The translations under genes were made by a program, and so were the position numbers. A DNA stretch of 39,027 bases from Sporosarcina ureae. GTDB lineage: Bacteria; Bacillota; Bacilli; Bacillales_A; Planococcaceae. The notes under the pieces were generated by a model that worked only from the letters and a program-made list of their open reading frames with translations, did no database searches and was not told where the DNA came from. Shown here piece after piece: positions 37,320 through 39,027 of this stretch (positions are counted from its first letter, which is position 1; the number at the start of each line of letters is the position of its first letter). The DNA lies in contig NZ_JARIEA010000049.1 of the NCBI RefSeq assembly GCF_029267015.1, forward strand, positions 1 through 39,027. Reading direction: 5' to 3'.

Positions 37320-38083
37320 GTACCACTGCCTTATTCCTGACACTGATATTTGTGTTGATTCCGCTAGCGCTATCAAAAACACTTGGATTACAACTGGAGA
37401 AAGATACAATTATCGCTACGATTCGCTCAACTGTACAATTAGTAGCGGTCGGGTTCGTATTGAAATTTGTCTTTGATTCTGAAAGTTATGTATTTATATT
37501 CTTAATGGTCGCCTTGATGATCGGTGCGGCAGTTCAAAATGCGCGTAAGAAGGGGACTCAAATCAAAGGAATCACGTGGAAGTTGATCGTGACTTTTGTG
37601 TTATTAGAAGTTTTGACGCAAGGGATTTTACTCGGATTCAAAATTGTCCCAGCGACTGCACAATATATTATTTCCATAACGGGCATGGTAGTTGGAAACT
37701 CGATGGTGCTTGCGATTTTATTCCTCAATCGTTTCGTATCGGAAGTAGAGACGCATCGCTCAGAAAGCGAACTCATTTTATCACTTGGCGGAACCCCAAA
37801 ACAGGCGATACATAGGCAATTGATACGCTCGATACAGGCAAGTATGATTCCAACTATTGAAAGTCAAAAGACAATCGGACTTGTACAGTTACCTGGTATG
37901 ATGAGTGGCCAAATCATTGCAGGCGCTGATCCTTTAGAGGCTGTGCAATTTCAGATTTTAATTGTGTTTCTTCTGCTGACAACTGCGGCATTAACTAGTG
38001 CATGTCTAGGATTACTCTCATATCCATCCCTGTTCAATGAACGTATGCAGATGATTAAACAAGAAAATGAGCACTCGAAGTAA
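37316..38083 (+). CDS. fetB: FetB/YbbM-type ABC transporter permease (UPF0014)
   Basis: The 255-residue product has about 6-7 hydrophobic segments and family motifs RSTVQLVAVGFVLKFVF, TGMVVGNSMVLAILFLNR, LSLGGTPKQAI and KTIGLVQLPGMMSGQIIAGADP. It starts at a GTG inside the end of fetA after GGGGG. Export of iron or a related metal is inferred from the family. Its stop codon abuts the stop of the convergent antiporter remnant. Confidence 0.92.
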   Translation: MSTTALFLTLIFVLIPLALSKTLGLQLEKDTIIATIRSTVQLVAVGFVLKFVFDSESYVFIFLMVALMIGAAVQNARKKGTQIKGITWKLIVTFVLLEVLTQGILLGFKIVPATAQYIISITGMVVGNSMVLAILFLNRFVSEVETHRSESELILSLGGTPKQAIHRQLIRSIQASMIPTIESQKTIGLVQLPGMMSGQIIAGADPLEAVQFQILIVFLLLTTAALTSACLGLLSYPSLFNERMQMIKQENEHSK

Positions 38084-38102
38084 TTACTTATCGAGTGCTT
38101 TT
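38071..38102 (+). terminator. Terminator overlapping the end of fetB
   Basis: GCACTCGA (38071-38078) pairs with TCGAGTGC (38091-38098), followed by TTTT. The stem includes the last codons of fetB and of the convergent gene. Confidence 0.75.
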
Positions 38103-38392
38103 GATAGTGGGTAAATGCCGATACTCTGTACAACGAGTGACAAGAATACTACAGCGAATCCCAATGAAACAAGTACATCTGCAGAGCTGTCTGCCGCATC
38201 AGCTAAGCTTAGTAATAAGAAAATAGACATCGTACCCCCGAATATATTGATGCTGTCGAAATAGGGAATGAAGGACAGGCCGAATCCGATTGCGACTAGA
38301 AAGACGGGAAGTGGGAAGTTCTTTTGTTTTTTATCGATGGTCATGGCAATGTAGCCAATTGTTAACAGGATTAGTATTTGCACAGCGATCAT
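38084..38392 (-). CDS. Short membrane protein resembling an internally deleted CPA1 antiporter
   Basis: The 102-residue frame starts at an ATG with AAAGGAAC upstream. Residues 1-45 (LILLTIGYIAMTIDKK, NFPLPVFLVAIGFGLSFIPY) resemble the N-terminal membrane helix region of CPA1 cation/proton antiporters. Residues about 52-102 (GGTMSIFLLLSL, LGFAVVFLSLVVQSIGIYPL) resemble the last membrane helices (RGxVSLALALSL, VVLFSLVVQG). The 250 or so residues normally between them are absent, and the frame is kept. It may be a remnant or a real mini-protein; three hydrophobic segments remain. Confidence 0.55.
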   Translation of the reverse strand: MIAVQILILLTIGYIAMTIDKKQKNFPLPVFLVAIGFGLSFIPYFDSINIFGGTMSIFLLLSLADAADSSADVLVSLGFAVVFLSLVVQSIGIYPLSKALDK

Positions 38393-38470
38393 GCTGTTTT
38401 GTTCCTTTCTCTTGGTGTTTAGTTGTTGTTATTCCCTTGGTTGGTGGTTTGGAAACTGGTTTTGGGGTGG
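38393..38470. other. G/T-rich non-coding segment
   Basis: The plus strand is rich in TTGG and GGGG runs (such as GGTTTTGGGGTGGGG). No gene is supported; short frames here lack ribosome sites. Confidence 0.5.
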
Positions 38471-38715
38471 GGTGAGTAGGATACGGTGTTGGGTAGCTGT
38501 TTTGCGAATACTTTTCTGTTCCTTGTTTTTGCAAAGGTAGTGGTTTGACTAGCAAAGTAAGTGGGGCGATCATTGACCCCACTTCGGCGGTGGTGGATGG
38601 CTTCCGCAATGAGCCAGACAGGAAGTGCGCCTGGCTGTCTCATTGCTACGCCTACCTGGCAGCCGCCTACGTTAGATAATGTGTAGGGCAGTTCAGGTAC
38701 TTGTTTTTCGAGTAC
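38471..38715. repeat. Hairpin-rich direct repeat, copy 1
   Basis: This copy aligns with the copy at 38736 at an offset of 265-268 bp. A 49-bp core is identical (38577-38625). It contains the hairpin AAGTGGGG/CCCCACTT (38559-38566 with 38577-38584) and an imperfect stem TGAG.CAG.CAGG against CCTGGCTGTCTCA. No coding gene is convincing; frames across it differ between the copies. Confidence 0.8.
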
Positions 38716-38735
38716 GTGGATAATTTGTTCGTACA

Positions 38736-38983
38736 AGTAAGTAGGATACGATGGTAGGTAGTTGTTTTTGCGCCCCCTTACTTTTCCTTGTTTTGTGCAG
38801 AGGTAGTAGTTTGACTGGCAGTGTAAGTGGGGCTGTCATTGGCCCCACTTCGGCGGTGGTGGATGGCTTCCGCAATGAGCCAGACAGGAAGAGCGCCTGG
38901 CTGTCTCATTACTACGCCTACCACGTGCAGCCGCCTTCGTTAGACAGTGTGTAGGGCAGTTCGGATTCTTCTTTTGCAAGGAT
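38736..38983. repeat. Hairpin-rich direct repeat, copy 2
   Basis: The second tandem copy, beginning AAGTAGGATACGATGG and ending near TAGGGCAGTTCGGATTC. The first hairpin is 1 bp longer than in copy 1 (AAGTGGGGC 38825-38833 with GCCCCACTT 38842-38850). The identical core lies at 38843-38891. The element may continue past the alignment, but only weak similarity is seen. Confidence 0.8.
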
Positions 38984-39027
38984 AGGAACTAGTACTACCC
39001 AGTCACTGGTTTGATCTACTATAAACC

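Noticed and set aside
38331-38875. Minus-strand proteins over the repeat region
   Set aside because: The overlapping frames have no ribosome sites, change frame between the two repeat copies and follow hairpin-rich DNA.
1-39027. Prophage, insertion sequences, toxin-antitoxin pairs, tRNA or rRNA
   Set aside because: No integrase, transposase, structural phage gene, cloverleaf or rRNA segment was recognised.

Overview
The window looks like chromosomal DNA from a low-GC, motile Gram-positive of the Bacillota, most like Sporosarcina or another Planococcaceae. The evidence is strong AGGAGG-type ribosome sites, TTG and GTG starts, Bacillus-type signal peptides and lipobox, a fused RhaEW-type aldolase/dehydrogenase as in Bacillus, and a chemoreceptor. 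The genus is an inference; no rRNA, tRNA, CRISPR array or insertion sequence was seen.

Region 1 (1-1776) is the 3' part of a NERD-domain UvrD-like helicase cut by the window edge. Region 2 (about 2.0-16.2 kb) is an AT-rich block of seven secreted proteins made of Ig-like, RCC1 propeller, CBM48-like, vWA, beta-solenoid, cohesin and dockerin modules. Two genes in the middle are on the minus strand. Four of the seven end in, or largely consist of, the same SbsA/Big_5-type Ig domain, and none shows an SLH, LPXTG or other familiar wall anchor. The last two genes pair a cohesin protein with a cohesin-like/dockerin protein, so the block may build an extracellular assembly.

Region 3 (16.2-19.8 kb) holds a PfkB sugar kinase broken by a one-base frameshift, an array of seven 21-bp-phased repeats, a methyl-accepting chemotaxis protein and a CoxG/SRPBCC-like protein. 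Region 4 (20.0-33.6 kb) is a full 6-deoxy-sugar operon: FucU mutarotase, DeoR regulator, a ribose-type ABC importer, an intra-operon terminator, then a Gfo/Idh/MocA oxidoreductase, FucA-like aldolase, RhaB-like kinase, FucI isomerase, AraB-like kinase and a RhaEW-like aldolase/lactaldehyde dehydrogenase. The importer brings in sugar, FucU and FucI make the ketose, the kinases phosphorylate it and the aldolases split it to DHAP and lactaldehyde, which the SDR domain can oxidise to lactate. The doubled kinase and aldolase suggest a range of sugars (L-fucose, D-arabinose, possibly L-rhamnulose).

Region 5 (33.7-38.4 kb) has a small minus-strand protein, a zinc-ribbon membrane HtrA-like protease with an NTF2-like tail, a protein joining a HEPN-like RNxxxH motif to two CBS domains, a FetAB-type metal exporter, and a 102-residue remnant resembling an internally deleted CPA1 antiporter. 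Region 6 (38.4-39.0 kb) is non-coding and contains two tandem copies of a hairpin-rich repeat of about 250 bp.
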